Assembly (NCBI GenBank): GCA_949752745.1
Contig: OX457027.1
Coordinates: 90,479,720 to 90,543,719, forward strand
Source of the DNA: Protula sp. h YS-2021
Taxonomy: Eukaryota; Annelida; Polychaeta; Sabellida; Serpulidae
Length of the DNA: 64,000 bases
Reading direction: 5' to 3'
Both the position numbers and the translations under genes were made by a program. Under the pieces are notes generated by a model. The model did not search any database, was not told where the DNA came from, and saw only the letters and a program-made list of their open reading frames with translations. Shown in pieces: positions 21,901 to 30,645 of this stretch (positions are counted from its first letter, which is position 1; the number at the start of each line of letters is the position of its first letter).

Positions 21901-24900
21901 AGAGCATTTGGCCCAGCTGAACTTTAGAAATTTTCACAACCCTTACATACTGGAAGGAGTTTGTTAACACACTCAAGCCTACATTTATTTAAACAATTGG
22001 CAAAATGTTATACACTTAGGTTGTATGGGTGGTAACAAGAATTGGTATTGTATATGAGCCATGTTGGCCCAATGACATTGGCCCAGCTGGAATTTTAAAA
22101 TTCACGAATATGATACGAAGGGTTGTAGTCCAGCCTAACAAAATCAAATACTGGGGACTGTACGCCGGCTGGGGGACATAGTCAGTTTCACTGACCCACT
22201 TGTTTTTACTTTGATTATGGGTTGCAGAAACGCGTGGCCCACGAAGGCGACTGTTTACCACATCTCGCGGAAGCACACACGCAGTGTATCCTTCCACCCC
22301 GCTGATCGGAACTATTTCGCCACCGCGCATCAAGATGGGTAAGTAAAGCAGGCTATTAACGTCATTCGTGGAGATTTCCTGGTTGTATTTGGCGTGGGTG
22401 GGAAGGGAGAGGGGGTTAGTTCTTGTACGGAGAGAGCGAGAATCTGTACTTGTTAAACTGTTGTTCGAGGGAGATAATGTATGAATAATGCGCTTTGTCT
22501 TCACACCCAGTGGCTCGTTGCTTGTCCGTCTCGCTACATGTAATAATAATGGAGCTGTGCATTGCAGCTCACCGGTAAATTATTGCAACACGCGCATAAT
22601 GTGTATTTTTCCGCGCTTGATTCAGGAACGTTGACGCACATAGGCATATTGTTTCAGGAACTCTTACACACGTGTACACGTATGCACGCTGTTTCAGGAA
22701 CGTTGACATAGGTTTGCATGCTGTTTCAGTAACGTTGACATGGGTATGTACGCTGTTGCAGGAACGTTGTCACGCGTGCACGCAGTTTCAGGAACATTGA
22801 TACGTGTGCACACTGTTTCAGGAACGTTGACACACGTCTGCATGCTGTTTCAGGAACGTGATGCTGTGGGACTTGCGCATGATGAGCCGGAAGAACAACA
22901 AGGCGCTGCAGACGCTGGCGCTGTCACGAGTCGTCGAGTCGGCCTACTTCTCCCCCGTCACCGGCAAGTACCTGCTCACCACCGGCCTCGACAACAAGCT
23001 CAGGTAACAGCGCGCTGTCCTATGGGCGAAGGGGGGGGGGGGCAAGGGCCTATCTCTCCCCCGTCACCGACAAGTACCTGCTCACCACCGGCCTCGACAA
23101 CAAGCTCAGGTAACAGCGCGCTGTCCTATGGGCGAAGGGGGGGGGGGCAAGGGCCTATCTCTCCCCCGTCACCGACAAGTACCTGCTTGCCACCGGCCTC
23201 GACAACAAGCTCGGGTAAGAGCGCGCTGTCCCATGGGGGGCGGGGGGGGGGGCTACTTCTCCCCCGTCACCGGCAAGTACCTGCTCACCACCGGCCTCGA
23301 CAACAAGCTCAGGTAGATGAAGTCTACGCGCAAGAGACGTGTCAAGGAAAATTGTTTTAGCGAGTTGTAGAGTTGTTTTGAACATTTTTAGTGCCTGATA
23401 AAATGAGTTTATAGGTCACTTTGTGTTTTAACATATTGACATGATGAAAATTTCCATGAAATATTGGTATGTTTTAAATTCAAATCCTTTTTTTTTTTTA
23501 CAGAATATTTAACTCTGAAAATGTGAGTGCGGCCAACTTGACGCTGAAGAAAGCAATCACGTGAGTTTGTAAACAAAGAAATTTCAGAAAGAAAAACAAA
23601 ACAGTAAAAGGACAGTTTTAGAAAAATCCAGCTGTCAAATTCGAAACAGTGATCAGCACCGGTCTTGCAGCGATACTGTGGCGTCTGAGTTTTCTTCTGT
23701 CATATATAAAATGCGTGGAGTTTTTTATATAGACGTGGGAGTTTGTTGGTATGTATTTTGCAGGCATGACAACTGGACGGGACGATGGTTGAGTAAGTTC
23801 CGCGCAGTGTGGCATCCCACCAGAGAAGACGTGTTCATTGTGGGCAGCATGGTCCGGCCAAGACAGGTACGTGTTCATTGTGGGCAGCATGGTCCGGCCA
23901 AGACAGGTACGGGTTCATTGTGGGCAGCATGGTCCGGTCAAGGCAGGTACGGGTTCATTGTGGGCAGCATGGTCCGGTCAAGGCAGGTACGGGTTCATTG
24001 TGGGCAGCATGGTCCGGCCAAGGCACGTACGGGTTCATTGTGGACAGCATGGTCCGGTCAAGACAGGTACGGGTTCATTGTGGACGTCATGGTTCGGCCA
24101 AGACAGGTACGGGTTCATTGTGGACGTCATGGTTCGGCCAAGACAGGTACGGGTTCATTGTGGGCAGCATGGTCCGGCCAAGCCAGGTACGGGTTCATTG
24201 TGGACAGCATGGTCCGGTCAAGGCAGGTACGGGTTCATTGTGGGCAGCATGGTCCGGCCAAGGCACGTACGGGTTCATTGTGGGCAGCGTGGTCCGGCCA
24301 AGACAGGTACGGGTTCATTGTGGGCAGCATGGTCCGGCCAAGACAGGTACGGGTTCATTGTGGGCAGCATGGTCCGGTCAAGACAGGTACGGGTTCATTG
24401 TGGGCAGCATGGTCCGGTCAAGGCAGGTACGGGTTCATTGTGGACAGCATGGTCCGGTCAAGGCAGGTACGGGTTCATTGTGGGCAGCATGGTCCGGTCA
24501 AGGCAGGTACGGGTTCATTGTGGGCAGCATGGTCCGGCCAAGACAGGTACGGGTTCATTGTGGACGTCATGGTTCGGCCAAGACAGGTACGGGTTCATTG
24601 TGGGCAGCATGGTCCGGCCAAGCCAGGTACGGGTTCATTGTGGACAGCATGGTCCGGTCAAGGCAGGTACGGGTTCATTGTGGGCAGCATGGTCCGGCCA
24701 AGGCACGTACGGGTTCATTGTAGTTTTGTGACGTGTGTTATCTTTCCTTCTTTCATGTTTGTGACGTGTGTGATGTCGGTCCTTCTTTCATGTTTTGTGA
24801 CGTGTGTGATGTCGGTCCTTCTTTCATGTTTTGTGACGTGTGTGATTTCGGTCCTTCTTTCATGTTTTGTGACGTGTGTGATGTCGGTCCTTCTTTCATG

Positions 24901-25349
24901 TTTTGTGACGTGTGTGATGTCGGTCCTTCTTTCATGTTTTGTGACGTGTGTGATTTCGGTCCTTCTTTCATGTTTTGTGACGTGTGTGATCTTTCCTCGG
25001 GGCGTGTTTTGTGAATGATGTGATTTGTCCTAGGCTCCGGTGACATATGACCTTTGTTCTCGGGTCATGATTTGTGACATCTGATCTGTCCTCGGGTCGT
25101 GTGACGTGTGTAATCTGTGTCTTGGGAACGTGTGCTGTGAACGGGTGTGATCTGTGTACTCGGATCGCGTTTTGTGACGTATATGATCTCTGTCTGTAGA
25201 TTGAAATGTTCAGCGATGACGGTGTCCTGGTGAAGACGTTCAAGGACGCCGAGTGGCTGGGTTCCGTCTGTAGTGCCAACGCCTTCCACCCAACCAAAAA
25301 CATCCTAGTGGGCGGCAACTCCAGTGGTCGTCTGCACGTCTTTATGTAG
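12979..25349 (+). CDS. WDR76: WD repeat-containing protein 76 (13 exons, 559 aa)
   Basis: Exons: 12,979-13,056; 16,384-16,569; 16,852-17,003; 17,590-17,710; 18,010-18,149; 18,538-18,691; 19,452-19,610; 20,795-20,913; 22,228-22,338; 22,854-23,003; 23,504-23,560; 23,764-23,866; 25,200-25,349. All junctions are GT-AG and the phases join into one frame of 560 codons. Residues 1-~90 are Lys-rich then acidic (disordered, NLS-like). NAKFF is near residue 102 and PRKSLRLQN near 147, both WDR76 hallmarks. DRIFSVAIHPSE, GDKWGKIGFWD and later blades form the beta-propeller, ending with GGNSSGRLHVFM. Vertebrate WDR76 is ~626 aa, so length is plausible. The family binds DDB1-CUL4 ligase and chromatin, like yeast Cmr1. 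The exon 2 acceptor is CAGCAG, so one Gln may be optional. Five exon boundaries carry tandem copies of their own splice sites. Exons 1-2 are the least certain. Confidence 0.88.
13265..13775. repeat. Foldback element in WDR76 intron 1
   Basis: The left arm contains CACAGTTCCTGCAATAGAAA and CATTGATCTCAATTTT. The right arm (13,665-13,760) contains the reverse complement (AAATTGAGATCAATG, then GGAACTATGACTC). The arms are ~100 bp and imperfect, with ~300 bp between them. A copy of the left arm is in intron 1 of the DUF4476 gene (37,830-37,960 and 58,460-58,590), so this is a dispersed MITE-like family. Confidence 0.6.
13945..14320. repeat. Palindromic MITE-like foldback in WDR76 intron 1
   Basis: The left arm has GTAAGCCAAATCACACT, TTTCGAATAAA, AACCGGGTAAA and GAAAGAAATGATAGA. 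The right arm has the reverse complements in mirror order: TCTATCATTTCTTTC, TTTACCCGGTT, TTTATTCGAAA and AGTGTGATTTGGCTTA. The arms are ~150 bp. There is no coding frame. The string GCCGGCGTGTA occurs just outside both arms (13,919 and 14,320) and might be part of the target. Confidence 0.65.
14352..15788 (+). mobile_element. Decayed autonomous hAT transposon in WDR76 intron 1
   Basis: The termini are inverted: CAGGGCTTTACATTAAC at the left and the reverse complement of CAGGGCTTAACGTTAAC at the right (15 of 17 matching). Subterminal GCCCCACCTGCC motifs form hairpins at both ends. The flanks CTCTTCAA and (after one base) CTCTTCTT may be a worn 8-bp target duplication. The internal frame 14,671-14,970 resembles the N-terminal TTF/BED-like domain of animal hAT-derived proteins (FVERWKDDFPGL) but lacks expected Cys residues. 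At 15,315-15,500 the dimerisation region is visible (RDFSAVN, then SDLLLMSTEGPPFEDY), with a frameshift and stops. The catalytic centre is not recognisable. It is inactive. Confidence 0.7.
15659..15700 (+). repeat. G-rich tract near the hAT right end
   Basis: GGAGGGGGGAGTGGGGGAAG followed by further G runs. It is quadruplex-prone and lies just inside the transposon end. No other role can be assigned. Confidence 0.6.
15968..16145. repeat. 42-bp minisatellite in WDR76 intron 1, four copies
   Basis: The unit begins CTGTGGTCTGTTGGGTGCAT and continues GTCGTGGGAGGCGACCAGTCG. The period is a multiple of three, so open frames run through both strands, but there is no sign of coding use. It lies 240 bp upstream of exon 2. 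Confidence 0.85.
19040..19451 (+). repeat. Tandem ~152-bp copies of the exon 7 acceptor and exon start
   Basis: Immediately upstream of exon 7, the block CATGCGTGACTCACGTGACC + acceptor + first ~65 bases of the exon is repeated. The nearest copy has a GGGCAG acceptor at 19,295 and exon-like sequence 19,296-19,359 almost identical to exon 7. An older copy is at ~19,165-19,230 and a remnant at ~19,060-19,100. None of the extra copies has a donor site, so they would be skipped or would extend the exon 7 5' end. A 13-base G run (19,379 on) marks the copy junction. Confidence 0.85.
20027..20361. mobile_element. 335-bp MITE with CAGGCATCATAC ends
   Basis: Perfect 12-bp terminal inverted repeats CAGGCATCATAC / GTATGATGCCTG are flanked by TTAAAA on both sides (20,021-20,026 and 20,362-20,367). 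CCGGCAATTTGGAC-type sequence is inside both ends. The CAGG start is hAT-like, but only a 6-bp flank repeat is visible and the target is AT-rich, so the superfamily is uncertain. It lies in WDR76 intron 7. Confidence 0.7.
20905..21030 (+). repeat. ~33-bp array of the exon 8 donor junction
   Basis: The block (ATTAG)ACAGAGGTATGCCAAAGC, spanning the last bases of exon 8 and its 5' splice site, occurs four times. GT dinucleotides are at 20,914, 20,946, 20,978 and 21,013. Use of a downstream copy would add 32, 64 or 99 nt; only the last would keep frame. Confidence 0.85.
21220..22183 (+). mobile_element. Helentron/HINE-like element with ~170-bp tandem core in WDR76 intron 8
   Basis: Five tandem units start near 21,283, 21,451, 21,626, 21,792 and 21,963. 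Each begins TTGTTAACACACTCAAGCCT and contains CGGTATTGTAAATGAGCC and TGGCCCAGCTGAACTT. The array is bounded on the left by AGTCCCCCGCCGAGGGACTA and on the right by GCCGGCTGGGGGACATAGTC. The organisation of a short left end, ~160-170-bp core repeats and a short right end resembles the non-autonomous Helentron-derived 'pearl' elements described in molluscs. The classification is inference. The CTGTCCGTCTGTC motif at 21,257 is common in such elements. Confidence 0.55.
22615..22853 (+). repeat. ~34-bp array of the exon 10 acceptor junction
   Basis: TTTCAGGAACGTTGACAC-type units, each reproducing the 3' splice site and the first bases of exon 10, occur seven times upstream of the true site. They lie near 22,621, 22,651, 22,691, 22,723, 22,755, 22,786 and 22,816, ahead of the true CAG at 22,851-22,853. 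Units include a CATGCTG or CACGC(T/A)G linker. Two decoys are altered (TTCAGTAACG, TGCAGGAACG). Confidence 0.88.
22953..23316 (+). repeat. ~105-bp array of the exon 10 3' end and donor
   Basis: The last ~55 bases of exon 10, including TACCTGCTCACCACCGGCCT, plus the donor and a G-run, are repeated four times. Donor GTs are at 23,004, 23,110, 23,215 and 23,313. The extra copies would add exon-like sequence coding for a YLLTTGLDNKLR-type blade segment. The same array marks the left edge of the 20-kb tandem duplication. Confidence 0.85.
23831..24722 (+). repeat. 40-bp minisatellite made of the exon 12 end and donor, ~22 copies
   Basis: The unit is GTTCATTGTGGGCAGCATGG followed by TCCGGCCAAGACAGGTACGG. 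The first unit is the genuine 3' end of exon 12 with its donor (CAG|GTACGT at 23,866/23,867). Later units keep a GTACGG-type donor. Variants (GGACGTCATGGTTCGG, CCGGTCAAGGCAG, AGGCACGTACG) alternate in a mosaic. The period is not a multiple of three and none of the three plus frames has a stop, so every frame is open across the array. The second duplication copy has two more units. Confidence 0.95.
24727..25005. repeat. 36-bp minisatellite in WDR76 intron 12
   Basis: The unit is CCTTCTTTCATGTTTTGTGA followed by CGTGTGTGATGTCGGT, about seven copies with alternating GATGTCGG and GATTTCGG variants. It directly abuts the 40-bp array. Degenerate copies (CTCGGGTCGTGTGACGTGTG and similar) extend to ~25,190, just before exon 13. 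Confidence 0.92.
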
Positions 25350-26710
25350 TGCCGCCCTCTGATTGGTGGTTTATTTGGTGGGCGGTCATCTGCAAATATT
25401 TATGTAACGATACCTTGTATTGGGTAGATTAACTGTCGTTAGGATCGGTGGGTGGGTGTTGTAGGTGGGTTTTTTTTTGGGGGGGGATGATAATTTGGGA
25501 TTTATGGATTTTACTATATGAGTTATCATTTCTCAGCTCGTCACCTTTGTGTTCTTTTGAGAAAGTTTGACCAAAATTAGGTCAGTAATAAGGTTTCAAT
25601 GAATCTCGAGGATGGTGGTAAGTCGCGTGCTTTGTTCAGATGGTACAGAGAACCCATCTGATGGAGCAGAGTATTCTTGGTTATCAGATATACGGATATA
25701 TGTTGCAGTGGTGGGAATTTGCAATTTAAGCAAACTGTTCCTTTGGCTTATGTGACATTTCGCGGTCAGTCTCATGCATTGCGGCTATACTCTGTAGTAC
25801 CAGGCGTATTTAATTTTGTAATGGTTTGTACAGCTCAGTCCGTCTGAAACCTGCTTGAGCGTAAGCCCCTTGTTTTGAGCGTAAGCCCCTTGTTTTGTTC
25901 ATAGCCGTGGCAGATCCCTCACATTTAAAATACTAACGATTGTGCAACTTGCGGGTAGTTAAAAAGATTTTAAATGTACATAGAACAAGCAGGTACTGTG
26001 CATGGTATGTGTGAAGTAGACAGTCAGACTCAGTATATATTGAAGTACAGCTAAGAGTATACACTGAAGTATATTTGCAGTATACAACATGTATATAATA
26101 ACATGTTAATGTGTAGAATTCACAGCGGGTCGAGAGCTATTCAGTCTCGGCTGTTTAGGATATTCAGCATGTGTTCACGTGTGTATTTAGTACACAGAGA
26201 ATAGTCAATAGTGCAGGTGGTAGGGGAGTAGCGAAGCGCAAACCCTGTGGTTCCGGTGTGGCCGTGTCTACAGGGAGTCGCCCGGGGCACATTCTGGTAT
26301 AAGCCGCCAGCTAAATGTGTGAAGGGGGAGGGGGGGTTACTACTTCACCACCAACAAGCTGCAGGTGCTCTTACGAATTATGTGTTTTTTTCAGAAATAT
26401 TCATTGCATTCATTTACAGTAAAATTGTATTTTCGTTCGGTGCAGCATTACGGTATATAGACAGGGTGAGGGGATGCACCACATACCGGTCTGCTATAGC
26501 TTCTCCTCCCCGCCCGCCGCCCCCTTCCAGCAGGAAGAATCATATACTAAAGGTTCTTTGTGGGAAGGGGGAGGGCTGTATGTCGGTGTTACTCGATTGA
26601 TGTTGTTTCTTTATGTGTGAATGTGTCTACATTTTTACATTTGCAGTTGCTGTGTTTTTAACCATTTGTTTACTTGCAAAAGTATGGTAATAAAAACTGC
26701 ATTTCTAACA
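25350..26710 (+). other. Probable WDR76 3' untranslated/flanking region
   Basis: No coding exon is seen. An exact 20-base direct duplication, GAGCGTAAGCCCCTTGTTTT, lies at ~25,857-25,897. The first good polyadenylation signal is AATAAA at ~26,690, followed by GT-rich sequence, so the transcript may end near 26,720. This is inference. Confidence 0.4.
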
Positions 26711-27617
26711 CCTAGTCAATAGGCATTTACCGTGTCAATTGTGACGTCATAAAGTGTGACGCGTCGATGCGAATTGTGACGTCAGATCTGTAACGCAACA
26801 CGTATTTTATTTGCGTTGTATCTTAATACGAGAAAAATACCAGAGCGACAGCAAGTGAAAATAAAAAGATAATCCTGGTCTCTCCACACTTCGCTGCTGT
26901 GTGGTGAACTCCTTCCCCATCCGATTACAGTGTTCTTTATATAGGTGTTCACTTAAGGTAGTGGAATGTCGTAATGCGAAGTATAAAATTTGAAGAAAAT
27001 AGTGTTATTCATTGAATTCGTCCGATAAGTTTCTGTCTGGTTTCACTTTTTGGCCTTCACAGCTTGTCCGCCTGAATCTGACGGCGGCTAAGGAAACTAT
27101 TTTTTCAGACATCAGAGTCTAGACACACTTCTATTTTGTCTTCCTCTAATTTGTTTTGAAATTTCTTGTATTGTATTTGCAAAAACGGCCATTGATCTTT
27201 TGCGATCTCGACGGCCATCTCGAAGGCACCCACAGCACAGAGAGAGCCACTGCGAAGAGGGGGAAGGGGGGTCGGAAATCAGAAAAAGTATTACTTACAT
27301 ATAAATGTGAGCGCTGAAAGCGTAATTATCCTTTGCGAGTCATTTTCAGTCTTCGAACGCTTTAAAAGATTAAATCTGGATAATGTAAGTGTTTTGTCAT
27401 ACAAAAATTTTATAAAACCGTATTTTGCGGGAAAAGCGAATCAACAATTTTGGCCTATACCGTGTCATCGAAATTTTCAAAAAATAAATGAAAGTTTGGC
27501 CAAAGCCGAGTCTTTTTTTCTTTCTGTTGAAAGAGAGAAAAATCGACGGGCGACAGGGTCATTTTTTTTTCAAACTTAGCATGAGAAACAAAGCTTTTTC
27601 TTCCCGGCCGTGTTAAC

Positions 27618-27657
<40 letters not shown>

Positions 27658-29065
27658 AGCATGCTTTCCTTTAAGAGCTATCAACTTTTGACATGTATTC
27701 TACCGATTCTTGTAAAATCAATCGGCCTTTACATTTACTTATACACATTTCAACTGTAATACGCGTCATTTTAGTTTTGCTTTAAATTGAATTTGAATAT
27801 TTTTTGGTTGGGGGTGACTAAACACCCCCGTAAAAAGGTTTATTGGTTAAAATGCCACTGTAACTTTAAACGTGCCCGTGGGTGGATTTGTATATATTTT
27901 TTTTAATTTATTATTTTTTTTTTGGAAATAGTAGTTTCATTATACAGTTATCTTTATTCATCCCACATTTAATTTCGCTGCGGGTGGCGAAATCGGTCTT
28001 GTTTGCCGCTATACAGCAGGAGGAGGTGATCAGTAGCTGAGGTTCTACTGTACAATATGTGTCACATGTATGTGCTACGTTGCTCTTGATAAAGAACAAA
28101 ATCTGACGCGGTAGGTTTCGCTTCCGTGCTGATAATTCAATATCCTTTTTTGGTTAAATAATGAAGTGTTGTTTCCGTGCGAAAGGGTGTGCATCTTGTT
28201 TATTGTTCGTAATTATGATGAAATTTATGACTATTTATATTGCTTAACAGAATCTAAAGACTGTTCAATGTGAAGAAATTTGCAAGATTTTATACGAAAT
28301 ATATGAAATAAAATATTGATATATCAAATGATTGTGTTTTATGGTAATGAATTCGTCAGTGTGTGGTCCTGTGTGTGTTCCTGTTTTGGGAGGGTACACC
28401 CCTTTCCTGGGGATAGGGGTGTATGTGCGTGTGTGTGTGTGGGGGGGGGGGGGGGGGTCGGGGTCGGAGGGACTGCTATTTTCTATAAAGGGTGCATGTC
28501 AAGCATCCTCGCAATTAATATGAACATACAATAACATTGTGCTCAGTCTTCTTGGCCCAGCTGATTAGGCTATACCGTTTGTTTCTGGGGGGGGGGGGGG
28601 GGGGGGTTGGCCTATTTACTTGGTCGGTGCTCCTATTTTTTACAAGTGGTGCATCGTCTTAATTTATATCAACATATCAGAGTGTGCTTTTCTTGCTGGC
28701 CCAGCTGACTACGCTATTCCGATTATTTTTGTCCGTTATGTACGTACATACACTATATTTGTGTCAACTACTTCTGTCTTTCTTTTCTTGCATGTGTTGT
28801 TGATGTTTGGCATGAATTTCCTTCCTTTAGTTGACCCATGAAACCACCGGATGGGGTTTGAATTTCTGTCTTTAATACTGTCGTAAGGGTGGGTCTTGCG
28901 TGTTGTGAATGCGATTCCGCCAAATTCTTGAATCGAGTTTTAATGAACCTCGGTGTGAATGTTCGTATGATCAGCTTCTGCTTTTTGTGAGCCCGATTCT
29001 GCCAAGATGCGAGTATGAATATTGCCGAAATTCGATGTGAGTGTTTAACTCTCAGGCTGGTTAGA
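26711..29065. other. Intergenic sequence with homopolymer runs
   Basis: No supported gene. There is a T run of ~37 at 27,619-27,655 (26 in the other copy) and G runs at ~28,440 and ~28,588 with TG repeats before the first. GGCCCAGCTGA strings occur at 28,555 and 28,699 within a weak ~130-bp direct repeat (GGTGCAT...TATCAACATA). Confidence 0.5.
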
Positions 29066-29069
29066 TTTT

Positions 29070-30120
29070 GAAAACCTCTTTTGTCCTTTCAAGGTCACTA
29101 CAAATTTTGCTTTCGGTGCCTTTATGTCTTGTGCATCATGTGGGCCATATTATATCGAAGAAGTAGAGCGGATGTTGATGTTGGTGCAAGTATTCAAACA
29201 GATGGCCTCTGGAGCAAATTAGATTTCGTAACCTTTCCTGACTTCTCAAGGTCACCTATAGGCTTTTTACCGTCAACATTGTCTTTTGCGATATATCAGT
29301 AGTGTTCTATGTCACATAAACAGAATTCAAGCCAAACTGTTGGGAGATTTACCCGAAACTCTGTCATTGTTCATGTGTTTAACCTTTCGGGTGGTAGCAT
29401 TTTCACCACTATACCTTGAATTATCAGTTCGTGAACACGATTCAGCCAAATTATTTGAACGGCCTTTGCTTAGACAAATTATGCATGGATGGATGGCCCA
29501 CTCAGGCCAACATTAGCTGCGTCGGGTTTTTAGTACAACATGCCTGGCAAACTTGACACACGGTCAAATTGCTGAAAAACAGCAATAAAACTATTGGCCA
29601 AAACATAAAAAAAAAATGAAGAAACAGCAAAATGTTAAGTAAAAGTAGTACTTCCTCTATAAGTACAGTCCGTTTGCTTTGAAATTAGGTTTATTCCAAG
29701 AAGTCCTCTATCAAGCGTGAATTTTGTTTCTCCATGTCTTTAATACTGGCTAACTTATTGGCCAAATAAGCAAAACTGAAGTATAAAAAAACTTTTTTGC
29801 TTTCTGCTTAAAGGCCAATGGCTTTCAAATTTGACATCAACGAAGGTTTGTCAGGAGGTCATCCACCAAACGCAGTTTGTGAAACTGCGCCAAAATTTTG
29901 AAAAAAGTTATTGCAGGTGAATACACAAAGGCTATGTTCTACAGCTATAGCTCATTCGCTTTGAAAATTGAGAAGTTTTCCAGGCTTAAATCTGGTGGCT
30001 AAAAAGGGTCAGAATGTTGACATAAACAACACGATTTCAGTTGTGGTCCGACTGCTTTCAAGTTTTATATGAATGTTCCGGGAAGGCAAGCCATCACACT
30101 TACCGGTACGTTTTGCATAA
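29070..30120. repeat. Diverged tandem repeat family, intergenic
   Basis: Loose 140-250-bp units share TTTGCTTTGAAATT, AAGGTCA, a GGTCATCCACC/GTCCTCTATCA block and similar words (29,085; 29,690; 29,830; 29,955; 30,050). It resembles an old transposon-derived array. The short open frames here are not convincing genes. Confidence 0.4.
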
Positions 30121-30126
30121 AATGGC

Positions 30127-30645
30127 ATTAGGGGAATGTGGGTGTTCTACTGCAGTCAATCATCGTGACGTCATCAATCACGTGACGTCATTAAGTCCCT
30201 AACCCTAATACCGTCTGTCAATCATCAACCCCCCCCCCCCTCCACAGGACATACTAGCTCAGACCTCCCCTAACCCTAACCCTAATAACACCTGTCAATC
30301 ATCGTAACGTCGTCAATCAATCATCGTGACGTCAGACACCAACCCCTCGGCAGTGATAGTTCTACCACAGTACCGCCTCTTTTTATAAGGAAATTGTCTG
30401 TGAAGAGGAAGTGACTATGTTTTTTTTTCTTTTTTTTCAAGATCGGAAGTGAGAATTTGAGGTAAGCGAAATTCTTTGTTATGTATGTTTGTTTTTATAT
30501 ATTTTTTTCTTTGGTTGATTTTTTGGGAAGAGCGCGCCATTCAAAGATGTGTTCGAATGACAAGTTCATTCAAAGATGTGTTCGAATGGCCAGCTCATTC
30601 AAAGTTGTGCTCGAATGGCCAGCCCTTTCAAAGACGTGACCAACC
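30127..30645 (+). repeat. Left terminal inverted repeat of mini-Polinton
   Basis: Contains CATCAATCACGTGACGTCAT, telomere-like CCCTAACCCTAACCCTAAT, a poly-C run, a TATA-like TTTTTATAAGG, AGAGGAAGTGAC and then three ~33-bp units of the type CATTCAAAGATGTGTTCGAA + TGGCCAGCT. It is ~85 bp longer than the right arm because a CAATCATCGTGACGTC section is duplicated. Confidence 0.8.

Noticed and set aside
23831..24722. CRISPR-like regular repeat array
   Set aside because: The units are directly adjacent with no spacers and the context is a eukaryotic gene.
23809..24731. Several ~300-codon frames with 40-residue repeats as a stand-alone repeat protein gene
   Set aside because: They are the three frames of the 40-bp minisatellite, which derives from WDR76 exon 12; no separate promoter or start context is evident.
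26247..26600. 117-codon frame after WDR76, repeated at 46,752-47,105
   Set aside because: No domain, mixed low-complexity Pro/Gly and no supporting splice or start context; likely 3' UTR.
27307..27579. 90-codon frame (117 codons at 47,812) before the poly-T run
   Set aside because: Its length depends on a homopolymer indel between copies, and no family is recognised.
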